DNA of 42,054 nucleotides, from assembly GCA_022791975.1 (NCBI GenBank), contig JAAWAC010000015.1, forward strand, positions 1-42,054, given 5' to 3'. The stretch is from Lachnospiraceae bacterium. Its GTDB lineage: Bacteria; Bacillota; Clostridia; Lachnospirales; Lachnospiraceae. Shown here one piece after another: positions 34,078 to 42,054 of this stretch. Position numbers and translations under genes: made by a program. How positions within the stretch are numbered: position 1 is the first letter of the stretch; the number at the start of each line of letters is the position of its first letter. Under the pieces are notes generated by a model. The model searched no databases and had not been told where the DNA came from. It was given only the letters and a program-made list of their open reading frames with translations.

Positions 34078-34932
34078 TTATGGTTCTTCCCGTCTGGACA
34101 GAAGTTGCTGATAAACCTCTCTCTTGCCAAGTCCTCGATCCTTTGCCACCGCTTTCATGGCATCCCTCCTGTCCATTCCCTGTCCCAGATAGAGATCCAT
34201 ATGCTCGTCCAGAGATAGCTTCTCCCAGCTTCTTATCTGTTCCTCCCGGATATCCCTCCGGCTCTTTCCCTGGATAATCAGAACACATTCTCCCCGGGGT
34301 TCCTCCTGAGAATAATATGCCTTTGCCGAAAACAAGGTGGTAGGAAAGGCTGTCTCATGCTTTTTTGTCAGCTCCCGACACACAGTAACAGGCCTGTCCC
34401 CCAGGAGAACTCCCAGCTCCTCCAGAGTCCGCAGAAGGCGATGAGGGGCCTCATAAATCAATATAGTCCGGGTTTCCTCTGCCAATTCCCCCAGAACCTC
34501 CTGGCGCTCTCGTTTTTCTGTGGGCAGAAACCCCTCAAAGGCAAAACGCCTGGTGGAAAGGGCCGACAAGGTCAATCCGGTAATACAGGCACAGGCCCCG
34601 GGAAGTGAAGTTACGGGAACCTTCGCCTCCACACACATGCGGACCAGCTCCTCTCCCGGATCAGAGATCCCCGGCGTCCCAGCGTCCGTAATCAGAGCAA
34701 TTTTTTCACCCTCCTGCATGCGCACAATCAACTCGTGAGCCTTCTGTACTTTATTGTATTCATGGTAGCTGGTCATAGGCGTATGGATATCAAAATGATT
34801 GAGCAACTTGATGCTGTTTCTTGTATCTTCCGCAGCAATGAGATCCACCTCTTTTAAAGTTCGAAGAACCCGAAGCGTAATATCCTCCAGATTTCCAATG
34901 GGTGTGGCACATAAATACAGCATTCCCTGCAT
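34078..34932 (-). CDS. rsmI: 16S rRNA (cytidine1402-2'-O)-methyltransferase
   Basis: A 284-residue tetrapyrrole-methylase-fold enzyme that 2'-O-methylates C1402 in the ribosomal P site. LYLCATPIGNLEDITLR, AAEDTRNSIKLLNHF, ITDAGTPGISDPGEELV and LPGACACITGLTLSALST are the family blocks. The C-terminal RsmI helical domain (DRRDAMKAVAKDRGLGKREVYQQLL) is present. AGGAGG lies 7 nt before the ATG. It follows trmN6 by 58 nt, as in the B. subtilis yabB-yazA-yabC group, here without yazA. Confidence 0.96.
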   Translation of the reverse strand: MQGMLYLCATPIGNLEDITLRVLRTLKEVDLIAAEDTRNSIKLLNHFDIHTPMTSYHEYNKVQKAHELIVRMQEGEKIALITDAGTPGISDPGEELVRMCVEAKVPVTSLPGACACITGLTLSALSTRRFAFEGFLPTEKRERQEVLGELAEETRTILIYEAPHRLLRTLEELGVLLGDRPVTVCRELTKKHETAFPTTLFSAKAYYSQEEPRGECVLIIQGKSRRDIREEQIRSWEKLSLDEHMDLYLGQGMDRRDAMKAVAKDRGLGKREVYQQLLSRREEP

Positions 34933-34990
34933 ATAAACTCCTCCTCACTACCTAATTTTCCTCTCAGGAAAATCTTTGGAAGCTTCACCA

Positions 34991-35728
34991 TCAATATCCA
35001 TAGATTTCATAGATTTCCTGTGTATATACACCCTGCTTTTCATATACAATAAGGGGCTTTTCCACGGTAATGCGGGATCGTCCTCCCTGGATAGCCTCCA
35101 GAAGCACCATATTGGGCTCCTTATCCACAAAGGGATATACTAGACGCATCCTCTTTGGCTCCAGCCCAAATTTAACCAGAACCATGATAATTTCCGACAG
35201 CCGAAACGGGCGATGCACCAGATAAAACCGGCCTCTGGGGCGTAATACCCCGGCGGCAGCGCTTATGACGTCCTCCAGGCTACACAAAATTTCATGCCGT
35301 GCAATGGCCTTGGGCTGCTCCGGATTAATCAGTCCATGGCTGCCTGTCATATAGGGAGGATTGCTGGTCACTACATCAAAGGAGGCAGCCCCAAATATGG
35401 CTGCTGCCTCTTTAATATCTCCTGTGACAATGGAAATATCCTGTTCCAGATGGTTGAGAGCCACACTGCGCCTGGCCATATCCGCACTTTCCTCCTGGAT
35501 CTCCAGACCAGTAAAATGCTTTCCCTCTGTCTTTCCACGCAGCAAAATAGGAATAATTCCTGTTCCTGTGCCCAAATCCAGCACCTGCTCCTCTGGTTTT
35601 ACCCGCGCAAATCCAGAAAGCAACACAGCATCCATTCCAAAGCAGAATCGACGGGGACTTTGGATAATCTGATATCCATTGCGCTGAAGCTCGTCCAGCC
35701 TCTCATTTTCTTTAAGCTTAATTGTCAT
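34991..35728 (-). CDS. trmN6: tRNA1(Val) (adenine37-N6)-methyltransferase-like protein
   Basis: A 245-residue class I SAM methyltransferase. VLDLGTGTGIIPILL is motif I and VTSNPPYM the catalytic NPPY motif for N6-adenine. The N-terminal LQRNGYQIIQSPRRFCFGMDAVLLSGFA is typical of the TrmN6/YabB group. The start overlaps the end of ricT by 11 nt and has a weak ribosome-binding site, so it likely depends on ricT translation. The target in this lineage is inferred from the family. Confidence 0.9.
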   Translation of the reverse strand: MTIKLKENERLDELQRNGYQIIQSPRRFCFGMDAVLLSGFARVKPEEQVLDLGTGTGIIPILLRGKTEGKHFTGLEIQEESADMARRSVALNHLEQDISIVTGDIKEAAAIFGAASFDVVTSNPPYMTGSHGLINPEQPKAIARHEILCSLEDVISAAAGVLRPRGRFYLVHRPFRLSEIIMVLVKFGLEPKRMRLVYPFVDKEPNMVLLEAIQGGRSRITVEKPLIVYEKQGVYTQEIYEIYGY

Positions 35729-36629
35729 CCAGCTTTGATTTCCCTTCTCTGCGCTCCAAAGCCTCCAAAGCCTTCAGCTCTTTATCCGCCACATCCACCT
35801 TTTCCTTTTTTCGCCGTGGCCGGAATTTCAAATCTTCCACCCGATATTCCCGAATTTCTTTATCATCGCCGTCGGTGGTTACTACCACTTTAACCTTTTG
35901 GCGCAGTACATTGACACTGTGAACCTCCCCTTTAAGGCCATCGACGGTGGTCACATGATCCCCTAAGTTTGGTAATCGGCTGTTCAGCTCTTCATAAGTC
36001 TCTTCCTCATGCTTAAGGCAGCACATAAGGCGTCCACAAACCCCAGATATCTTGGTGGGATTCAAAGACAAATTCTGTTCCTTAGCCATTTTAATGGAAA
36101 CAGGAATAAATTCTGACAAATGGGTATGGCAGCAAAGACTACGACCGCAAATGCCAATTCCCCCCACAATCTTTGTCTCGTCCCGCACCCCAATCTGGCG
36201 CAGCTCGATCCTGGTCTTAAACACAGCAGCCAAATCCTTTACCAACTCCCGGAAATCGATCCGCCCATCTGCTGTAAAATAAAAGAGGACTTTATTATTG
36301 TCAAAGGTATATTCCGCCTCAATCAGCTTCATTTCTAACCCATGTTTGCGGATCTTTTCCTGGCAGATGCGAAAAGCATCCTTTTCTTTTAGTCGGTTGG
36401 CTGCCTCCCGGGCATCATCCTCAGCTGTGGCAATGCGGATAACCGGCTTTAAGGGTTGTATAATCTTGGAAGGATCCATCTCCTTTTTCCCTACCACCAC
36501 ATAACCGTACTCTATTCCCCGGGCCGTCTCCACAATTACATGGTCGCCCTTCTTTATATGCAGCTTTCCAGGCCCGAAAAAATACACCTTTCCGGCTGTC
36601 CGGAACCTGACTCCTATTACTTTCTCCAT
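35718..36629 (-). CDS. ricT: PSP1-domain protein RicT/YaaT
   Basis: A 303-residue cytoplasmic protein. RicT, with RicA and RicF, forms an iron-sulfur complex that promotes RNase Y-dependent mRNA processing and sporulation signalling in B. subtilis. The PSP1 domain has CGRSLCCHTHLSEF and CGRLMCCLKHE, the cysteines linked to cluster binding. The last 40 residues are highly charged. It starts 2 nt behind the holB stop with AAGGAG inside the end of holB. ricA and ricF homologues are not in the window. Confidence 0.94.
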   Translation of the reverse strand: MEKVIGVRFRTAGKVYFFGPGKLHIKKGDHVIVETARGIEYGYVVVGKKEMDPSKIIQPLKPVIRIATAEDDAREAANRLKEKDAFRICQEKIRKHGLEMKLIEAEYTFDNNKVLFYFTADGRIDFRELVKDLAAVFKTRIELRQIGVRDETKIVGGIGICGRSLCCHTHLSEFIPVSIKMAKEQNLSLNPTKISGVCGRLMCCLKHEEETYEELNSRLPNLGDHVTTVDGLKGEVHSVNVLRQKVKVVVTTDGDDKEIREYRVEDLKFRPRRKKEKVDVADKELKALEALERREGKSKLDDN

Positions 36630-36631
36630 GT

Positions 36632-37621
36632 TTAATTCTCCTTTATTGTCAGGAAAAGTAGCTCCATCGCCAGCTCAAAATTTACATTGGCATTTATCCG
36701 AAGCTTTGCCTTCTCCAAAGCCTTTAAAATGTTTTCCAGTCCCTCATAGGAGCTTATACTTGCATAAGTCATAATATCATGAATCTCATCGGAAAAAATC
36801 ATCGCTCCGGCCTGTCGAGTGGCCTTAAACAAAAGAACATCCCGGTACCAAACCATAAGCAGATCCAGATAATCCTGAATCTCAAGCTTAAACTCCGACA
36901 CAGCCTTCACGCTGTCAATGACCTCATACACATCCATTTCTTTGATATATTTCACCAAATGCAGTGCATGCTCTTTAATGGCCAAAAAGCTCTCGGATAC
37001 AGCCAGATTGCAGGCCTTCCCCAGATTCCCCCTGGCAAAAGCTGCACAGATTTCCGCCTGATAATCGGGAATCTGTTTTTTCTCCATCAAATATTGCTTT
37101 ATCCGCTCGTCTGGGAGAGGTTTTAGCTTAAGGCATACACACCGGGAAAGAATGGTGGGCGAAAATCTTCCGCTGTTGGAGGTTAGCAGTAAAATTACCC
37201 CATAGGAGGGAGGCTCCTCAATGGTTTTCAACAAGGCATTCTGCGCCTGTATGGTCATCTTTTCTGCCTCGTCCACAATGTATACCTTGTAAGGGCTGCT
37301 GTAGGGTCTGATAAGAATATCCCCACACAGCTGCTCCCGAATATCCTCCACGCCAATGCTGCCCGGTTTCTCATGAGTTATCCGGATAATGTCCGGCTGA
37401 TTTCCTGTAGCCGCCTGTTTACAGGAAACACAATTCATACAGGGCTCCACACCGCCCTCCCGGCATTGCAGCGTCTCCGCAAAAGCTGAAGCCAGCATAT
37501 TTTTTCCCATGCCCTCCTCGCCTTCCATAATATAGGCATGAGACACCTTGTCAAAAGAAATTGCATTCTGCAAATGCTGAATAACCTGTTCATGTCCTAT
37601 AATATCTGCAAATTTTCCCAT
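36632..37621 (-). CDS. holB: DNA polymerase III delta-prime subunit
   Basis: A 329-residue clamp-loader subunit. GEEGMGKNMLASAFAE is the P-loop, here complete with GMGK. A Cys-rich zinc module (C in LQC, then PCMNCVSC) and IVDEAEKMTIQAQNALLKTIEEPP, the Walker B region, follow; SRC corresponds to the SRC motif of clamp loaders. The C-terminal collar domain is present. The preceding 130 bp carry a possible weak promoter. The location before ricT is conserved in Firmicutes. Confidence 0.94.
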   Translation of the reverse strand: MGKFADIIGHEQVIQHLQNAISFDKVSHAYIMEGEEGMGKNMLASAFAETLQCREGGVEPCMNCVSCKQAATGNQPDIIRITHEKPGSIGVEDIREQLCGDILIRPYSSPYKVYIVDEAEKMTIQAQNALLKTIEEPPSYGVILLLTSNSGRFSPTILSRCVCLKLKPLPDERIKQYLMEKKQIPDYQAEICAAFARGNLGKACNLAVSESFLAIKEHALHLVKYIKEMDVYEVIDSVKAVSEFKLEIQDYLDLLMVWYRDVLLFKATRQAGAMIFSDEIHDIMTYASISSYEGLENILKALEKAKLRINANVNFELAMELLFLTIKEN

Positions 37622-37751
37622 GCCCTCACCTTCCTTTACACATTTTATTTTGCTATATCTTATCTGTTTTCAGTATATCATATTTCCTAAAAAAGAGATA
37701 GATCTTTCTTTTTCCTGGTTTTCTTTCCCTCTGCAAATCAGAAAATCGTTC

Positions 37752-38339
37752 TCACCTGTGTTGGAGAATAAAGGCGCGTATCTCCCGAATGCATTCCTCC
37801 AGATCTTGATTATAGAAACGCCTGTAAATCTCCTCCGCCTGAATCTTGTCCTCCGAAAAATCCTGGCTGTCTGTTAAAAACCGCCGGCACATTTCCTGGT
37901 AACAGGGCTTTTTTTCCCGGCGCTCCCGATAGAGAGCTCTCTGTAGCCGCTCCCCATCCTCCACTTCAATGTAAATGGGAATTACCCTGTCCCCCCCATA
38001 GTAGGCGCGCACTGCATGAAAGGAATCCAATACTCCGATTATCAGATAGTTCTCCTGCTCCAGATCTATCTGGGGACTATCAGCTGTAAAATATTTCCAA
38101 ATGCCAAACACCGTGTCATAAGACCGCAGCTCAATAAGCTTGCCGGATTTCTGTATCTTTTCCAACCCTTCCTCATCAGTAAAAAAATATTCATCTCCCT
38201 GATGCTCCCCTTCCCGAATAGGCCGGGTGGTATAGATTACAATAGGCTTTAATCCCAACTCCCGATCCGATAACAAACGTTTATAAATAGTATCCTTCCC
38301 CGTAGAGCTTTTTCCCATAATATAAAAAATTTTTCCCAT
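37752..38339 (-). CDS. guanylate kinase-like protein
   Basis: A 195-residue P-loop kinase (IMGKSSTGKDTIYKRLL, Walker A). It has the guanylate-kinase segment IVIYTTRPIREGEHQGDEYFF, containing the GMP-binding TTRPxRxGE. The part equivalent to NYYGT reads DTVFGIWKYFT, so the GMP site is changed and the substrate is uncertain. It occupies the place of tmk in B. subtilis (between the yaaO-like decarboxylase and holB). The ATG 38339 is family-typical but its ribosome-binding site (AGGA, 13 nt) is distant; a TTG at 38375 would add 12 residues. Confidence 0.78.
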   Translation of the reverse strand: MGKIFYIMGKSSTGKDTIYKRLLSDRELGLKPIVIYTTRPIREGEHQGDEYFFTDEEGLEKIQKSGKLIELRSYDTVFGIWKYFTADSPQIDLEQENYLIIGVLDSFHAVRAYYGGDRVIPIYIEVEDGERLQRALYRERREKKPCYQEMCRRFLTDSQDFSEDKIQAEEIYRRFYNQDLEECIREIRAFILQHR

Positions 38340-38387
38340 AAAACCGCTGTTTTCCTTTTCTGCTATTCCACACAATACCTGGAATGT

Positions 38388-39842
38388 TTATTTCAATACA
38401 CAGATCTTTCCATCTTCATGGATTCCCTGTATCTCCATTCCATAACTTCTCCAATAGGAAAGGTACTCCAATACCTCCTCTGTGAGAATTTCTCCCGGTG
38501 CTACCAGGGGAATTCCCGGTGGATACACATAGACAAAGGCTCCTGCTGTCCGTCCCAGAGCCTCTTTCTCCGAGACTATCTCCTTTTGCCTGTGAAATGC
38601 CTTTCCTATAGAAATGGAGGCCTGTAGTCGGGGAAGCCAAGAAGGTCCATCCACCGAAACACCTGAAAGTATTTTGCTCCCTGCCTTCTCCAATCTGGAA
38701 ACTTCCCCTTTCTCTGCTCGCTTATCCAGCTGAAATAGCGCCTCTTTCAGCCTGCAAAAGCCTTCTTTTGTATCTGACACAGAGGAAATCCCCAGTGTAT
38801 AGGTACAGGTACTCATCTCCATCTGTAAATGATAATCTTCCCGCAACCTCTCACCTAGCTCCACCCCTGTCCAGCAGGTATCTTTTGCCCAGCAGAGCAG
38901 TCTGCTTACATCCACATCCCATACCAGCCGTCCATCCCGGATTTGGTCATTCATTACTTTTATCCTCTGCAAATCCTCACATTCTCGGTGAAATTCCTTT
39001 AAAAGCGTTACCTGTCTGTCAAATGCCTCTTGTCCATGAACCTGCAAAAATTCCATACAGCTATCTAAGCTGGCCATAAGAACATAGGAAGGACTGCTGG
39101 TCTGAAAAACCGACAGATAGTTTCGGATTTTATCCCGATCCACCAAATTTCCATTGAGATGCAACAGCGCTGTCTGCGTCAGCGAAGGCAGCGTTTTATG
39201 GACACTGTGGATAACCACATCTGCGCCCTGACAAATTCCATCCGCAGGAAAGTAAGCATGAAAAGGAAAATGAGCCCCATGCGCCTGATCCACCAGCAGA
39301 GGAATTCCCCTTTTGTGAGTTATCCGTCCAATCTCCTCCAGATCCGAACAAATTCCATCATAAGTGGGAGAAGTGATCAGCACCGCCTGAATATCCGGAT
39401 GCTTATTCAGCATAGTATCCACATCCTCGGGCAAAATACTGCCATTTATCCACATATTTGGCTCCTGTTGTGGATAAACATACAAGGCTCTCAGATTCTG
39501 CAAGGCAATCCCGTGATATACACTTCTATGACAATTTCTGGAGATTAGAATGCTTCCTCCCGGACTTGTACACCCCAACACAGCACTTAAAATCCCAGCT
39601 GTACTTCCATTTACAAGAAAGTGGGTCTCCTGAGAACCATAAAGCATTGCTGCTCTTTCCTGTGCCCTCACCAATACGCCATGGGCCTGGGGATGGTGAA
39701 GATCATCAAATCCCTCAATCTCTGTAATATCTATGCGAAATGGATTATCAAATAATTCCAATTTTCTTTTATGCCCAGGCATATGAAAACCATAATAATC
39801 GGATTTGTCGTAGTGCTTTAATTTATTATATAAAGTGTTCAT
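38388..39842 (-). CDS. Orn/Lys/Arg decarboxylase family PLP enzyme (YaaO-like)
   Basis: A 484-residue fold-type I PLP enzyme. FHMPGHKRK opens the catalytic domain. LVNGSTAGILSAVLG binds the cofactor phosphate, LLVDQAHGAHF carries the pyridine-nitrogen Asp, and IHSVHKTLPSLTQTALLH holds the Schiff-base Lys. A smaller C-terminal domain (VYPPGIPLVAPGEILTEE) closes the site. It lacks the N-terminal wing of the large inducible decarboxylases. It may make a polyamine precursor. The start is uncertain: ATG 39842 fits the family but has a poor ribosome-binding site; ATG 39872 would add 10 residues. Confidence 0.88.
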   Translation of the reverse strand: MNTLYNKLKHYDKSDYYGFHMPGHKRKLELFDNPFRIDITEIEGFDDLHHPQAHGVLVRAQERAAMLYGSQETHFLVNGSTAGILSAVLGCTSPGGSILISRNCHRSVYHGIALQNLRALYVYPQQEPNMWINGSILPEDVDTMLNKHPDIQAVLITSPTYDGICSDLEEIGRITHKRGIPLLVDQAHGAHFPFHAYFPADGICQGADVVIHSVHKTLPSLTQTALLHLNGNLVDRDKIRNYLSVFQTSSPSYVLMASLDSCMEFLQVHGQEAFDRQVTLLKEFHRECEDLQRIKVMNDQIRDGRLVWDVDVSRLLCWAKDTCWTGVELGERLREDYHLQMEMSTCTYTLGISSVSDTKEGFCRLKEALFQLDKRAEKGEVSRLEKAGSKILSGVSVDGPSWLPRLQASISIGKAFHRQKEIVSEKEALGRTAGAFVYVYPPGIPLVAPGEILTEEVLEYLSYWRSYGMEIQGIHEDGKICVLK

Positions 39843-39895
39843 ATAAAAACTTTTCTTTTTTCCACCATTCATTTATGCTGCTTTTTCTGGATTTC

Positions 39896-39924
39896 ATCTT
39901 ATCACACTTCAAAAAATCTGACAA
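39896..39924 (-). promoter_or_regulatory. decarboxylase operon promoter
   Basis: TTGTCA (39924-39919) and TAAGAT (39901-39896) are 17 bp apart on the minus strand, giving a start near 39889, about 47 nt before the ATG at 39842. Confidence 0.65.
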
Positions 39925-39971
39925 CCATTCCTTGAACCCTTATCATTTTTCATAAAAATATCTGACTGCCA

Positions 39972-40001
39972 TTTACATCAGCATAGAAATGCGTATATAA
40001 T
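39972..40001 (+). promoter_or_regulatory. ddh promoter
   Basis: TTTACA (39972-39977) and a perfect TATAAT (39996-40001) are separated by 18 bp. The predicted start is about 40008, leaving a leader of about 67 nt before the ddh ATG. Confidence 0.72.
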
Positions 40002-40074
40002 AATGACAATACTCTTTCTTTACAGCAATAAACATGTTTTTGTTAGGGAAGGGTTTGGAAAGGAGAGGAGTTTT

Positions 40075-41061
40075 ATGAGTATTCGAATTGGTATTTTAGG
40101 CTATGGAAATTTAGGACGAGGCGTGGAGTGCGCCATTGCTCAGAACCCGGATATGGAGCTTAGGGTTGTATTTACCAGAAGAAATCCGGAATCCGTAAAG
40201 ATTCTCACAGATTCCGCAGAAGTCTGTTCTGTAGAGACCATAGAGGACTGGAAGGAACTGCTGGATGTATTAATTCTCTGCGGAGGAAGTGCCACTGATC
40301 TGCCTGTGCAGACACCGAAATATGCAGAGCTTTTCCATGTGGTTGACAGCTTTGACACCCACGCAAAAATTCCAGATCATTTTGCTGCCGTAGAGGCCGC
40401 TGCCAAAAAAAGTGGTAAAACGGCTGTTATCTCCGTTGGCTGGGACCCTGGTATGTTTTCATTGAACCGGATTTATGGCAATGCCATTCTTCCCCAAGGC
40501 AAGGATTATACTTTTTGGGGTCGCGGTGTCAGCCAGGGACATTCTGATGCAGTCCGGAGGATTCCTGGAGTCAAAGACGCAAAACAGTATACCATTCCTG
40601 TGGAAAAGGCATTGGCTTCTGTTCGAGCAGGAAAAAATCCGGATCTGACCACCCGGGAAAAGCATACCCGGGAATGCTTTGTGGTTTTGGAAGATGGGGC
40701 TGATAAAGCTAAAGTGGAAGAATCCATTAAAACTATGCCCAACTATTTTGCAGATTATGACACTACTGTACACTTTATTACAGAGGAAGAAATGGCACGG
40801 GATCACAGTCGAATTCCTCATGGAGGCTTTGTGCTGCGCAGCGGTGTCACAGGATGGCAAAAGGAAAATCAACATCTCATAGAATACAGCCTAAAGCTGG
40901 ATTCCAACCCGGAATTTACCTCCAGTGTTCTTGTGGCCTATGCAAGGGCAGCTTATCGTCTGTCCCAGGAGGGAATTACAGGCTGCAAAACAGTATTTGA
41001 CATACCTCCAGCGTATTTAAGTCCCAAAAGTGGAGAAGAGCTGCGAGCTTCTTTACTCTAA
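40075..41061 (+). CDS. ddh: meso-diaminopimelate dehydrogenase
   Basis: A 328-residue NADPH-dependent enzyme that makes meso-diaminopimelate in one step from tetrahydrodipicolinate and ammonia, feeding lysine and peptidoglycan synthesis. IRIGILGYGNLGRGVE is the Rossmann nucleotide loop and VFTRRNPESV the NADPH phosphate contact. SVGWDPGMFSLNR and WGRGVSQGHSDAVRRIPGV are the substrate-binding blocks. The ATG 40075 follows AAAGGAGAGGAG. Ddh is a less common, single-step route to lysine, so this organism may not need the succinylase or acetylase branch. Confidence 0.96.
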   Translation: MSIRIGILGYGNLGRGVECAIAQNPDMELRVVFTRRNPESVKILTDSAEVCSVETIEDWKELLDVLILCGGSATDLPVQTPKYAELFHVVDSFDTHAKIPDHFAAVEAAAKKSGKTAVISVGWDPGMFSLNRIYGNAILPQGKDYTFWGRGVSQGHSDAVRRIPGVKDAKQYTIPVEKALASVRAGKNPDLTTREKHTRECFVVLEDGADKAKVEESIKTMPNYFADYDTTVHFITEEEMARDHSRIPHGGFVLRSGVTGWQKENQHLIEYSLKLDSNPEFTSSVLVAYARAAYRLSQEGITGCKTVFDIPPAYLSPKSGEELRASLL

Positions 41062-41074
41062 AGAAACAATCCAA

Positions 41075-41124
41075 AAAAGAAAGCCCGGAAATGCTTTTTC
41101 ATAGCACTTTCGGGCTTTCTTTTT
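41075..41124. terminator. bidirectional terminator between ddh and tRNA cluster
   Basis: AAGAAAGCCCG pairs with CGGGCTTTCTT, with an inner TGC/GCA extension. It is flanked by A and T runs on each side, so it can stop both ddh (+) and the tRNA transcript (-), whose last gene ends at 41127. Confidence 0.92.
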
Positions 41125-41126
41125 CC

Positions 41127-41199
41127 TGAGACATCGGGGATTCGAACCCCGGACAACTTGATTAAAAGTCAAGTGCTCTACCGCCTGAGCTAATATCCC
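41127..41199 (-). tRNA. tRNA-Lys (TTT)
   Basis: A 73-nt cloverleaf. The anticodon stem CTTGA/TCAAG encloses CTTTTAA, anticodon TTT. The acceptor GGGATAT/ATGTCTC has two G-U pairs, and the discriminator is A. It is the last gene of the five-tRNA cluster. Confidence 0.96.
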
Positions 41200-41227
41200 A
41201 TAATTACATATTTTATTGCAGCATAAA

Positions 41228-41300
<73 letters not shown>

Positions 41301-41366
41301 AAATAAAAAAGAAATACCCTTTGGGTATATTATACCGACTAAACATATAGTCAATTACAAAAGAAA

Positions 41367-41440
41367 TGGCGAGGATAGGATTTGAACCTATGACCTTCGG
41401 GTTATGAGCCCGACGAGCTTCCAGACTGCTCCACCTCGCG
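41367..41440 (-). tRNA. initiator tRNA-fMet (CAT)
   Basis: A 74-nt cloverleaf, anticodon CAT in loop CTCATAA. The three G-C pairs GGG/CCC next to the loop mark it as an initiator. The first acceptor position is unpaired, as expected for initiators, but as C1-C72 (5' CGCGAGG, 3' CCTCGCC) instead of the usual C1-A72. Confidence 0.93.
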
Positions 41441-41488
41441 CTAATATTTTTGGGACTTCTCCCTATTCAGTTATCCTGTAACTGAAAA

Positions 41489-41570
41489 TGGATGGAGAAG
41501 GATTCGAACCTTCGAAGGTATCACCAACAGATTTACAGTCTGCCCCCTTTGGCCACTCGGGAATCCATCC
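41489..41570 (-). tRNA. tRNA-Tyr (GTA)
   Basis: An 82-nt class II tRNA with a long variable arm. The anticodon loop CTGTAAA gives GTA, and the acceptor is GGATGGA/TCCATCC with discriminator A. Confidence 0.96.
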
Positions 41571-41601
41571 ATATTTTATACGGCTTATGAACCTCTATTA
41601 A

Positions 41602-41675
41602 CGACCCAGATGGGACTCGAACCCACGACCTCCGCCGTGACAGGGCGGCGCTCTAACCAACTGAGCCACTGGGCC
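41602..41675 (-). tRNA. tRNA-Asp (GTC)
   Basis: A 74-nt cloverleaf, anticodon loop CTGTCAC with GTC. The acceptor is GGCCCAG/CTGGGTC with discriminator G, as required for Asp. It is the first gene of the cluster in transcription order. Confidence 0.96.
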
Positions 41676-42054
41676 ACATTACACCTTCAAAATTACATAC
41701 TGAATTATCTATTAAGACATATCTCCTATGACGTGCGCTTGCTCCTGACTTCTTAGAGTCCGCTTCGCTTTTACTTATGGAAGTTCGAGTTCTCTTCGCT
41801 CACTCGAACGACCAAAAGCTCTAAGCTCTGTCTGCGGCTCCACCTTGCCAATCGCTAAGTGCGCTTAAGTTTGCGGCTACTTCCGCTTCAGCGCGACATT
41901 CGGAATCCGCTTCGCTTCTTCCTCATGTCATTCCCGCTGTGCACTTTCACACTAAGCTCGAAAACACCTCGCTAAGTGTTCAATATGTGCTTCGCAAATG
42001 TCTGTCCAACCTGTCTGTGTCTTCCGGAATGTAAACATTCCTCCCTTACACATC
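41676..42054. other. noncoding leader/spacer with short repeats upstream of the tRNA cluster
   Basis: About 380 bp without a supported gene. On the minus strand, the bases next to tRNA-Asp read TTCAGTATGTAATTTTGAAG, which resembles spacers around rRNA genes of this family (from memory). A ribosomal operon may therefore lie beyond the edge, but no rRNA sequence is visible. The remainder holds short repeats: TCCGCTTCGCTT (41759-41770 and 41906-41917), TCGCTAAGTG (41852-41861 and 41969-41978), and hairpins GTTCGAGT/ACTCGAAC (41783-41809) and GGAATG/CATTCC (42026-42041). Confidence 0.5.

Overview
The window looks like a chromosomal segment of a spore-forming Clostridia of the Lachnospiraceae type. 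The evidence is the sporulation genes (bofA, spmA, spmB, a broken LysM/GH18 germination-type gene), a Firmicutes-type large SRP RNA with its Alu domain, a T-box in front of metG, a Flp/Tad pilus operon with lineage-typical accessory genes, meso-diaminopimelate dehydrogenase, and tRNA genes without encoded CCA. The genus cannot be fixed from the sequence alone. Nearly all genes are on the minus strand. No insertion sequence, prophage or CRISPR array was seen.

Layout. (1) 1-4896: the SRP RNA, cut by the window edge, preceded by an operon tatD-rsmA-(repeat-rich unknown protein)-tadA-nitroreductase with a near-consensus promoter. (2) 4955-14534: an 11-gene, tightly overlapping Tad/Flp (type IVc) pilus operon containing a TadV-type peptidase, CpaE-like protein, CpaF ATPase, TadB/TadC platform, Flp1 pilin, DUF5702 protein, two TadE-like pseudopilins, a second prepilin peptidase and an FHA protein. 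One promoter with a palindrome at its start lies directly behind bofA. (3) 14546-17777: bofA and yaaL (divergent), then metG under a T-box. (4) 17885-23250: DUF885 peptidase, MarR regulator, SPL-like radical SAM protein, tRNA-Ala and recQ. (5) 23313-33616: a sporulation/metabolic stretch with a GH18 pseudogene, spmB, udp, a zinc-ribbon membrane protein, a TRAP transporter (dctP frameshifted) with a divergent membrane-anchored AraC regulator, an MBL-fold hydrolase and spmA. (6) 33712-39924: abrB facing the conserved block decarboxylase-guanylate-kinase-like-holB-ricT-trmN6-rsmI. (7) 39972-42054: ddh, five tRNA genes (Asp, Tyr, fMet, Phe, Lys in transcription order) and a noncoding stretch full of short repeats.

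How it fits together. Many genes (ffs, tadA, yaaL, bofA, the yaaO-like decarboxylase, holB, ricT, trmN6, rsmI, abrB, metG, tatD, rsmA) are those found close together near the replication origin of Bacillus subtilis, here rearranged. The pilus operon sits between bofA and tatD. spmA and spmB, normally neighbours, are 8.3 kb apart, with the TRAP/AraC/MBL/udp group between them. The most unusual material is in the pilus operon: a TadE-like protein ending in two Cys/His modules, a TadC-like protein with a large extracytoplasmic domain, and two prepilin peptidases. Convergent gene pairs are closed by strong hairpins that read in both directions.
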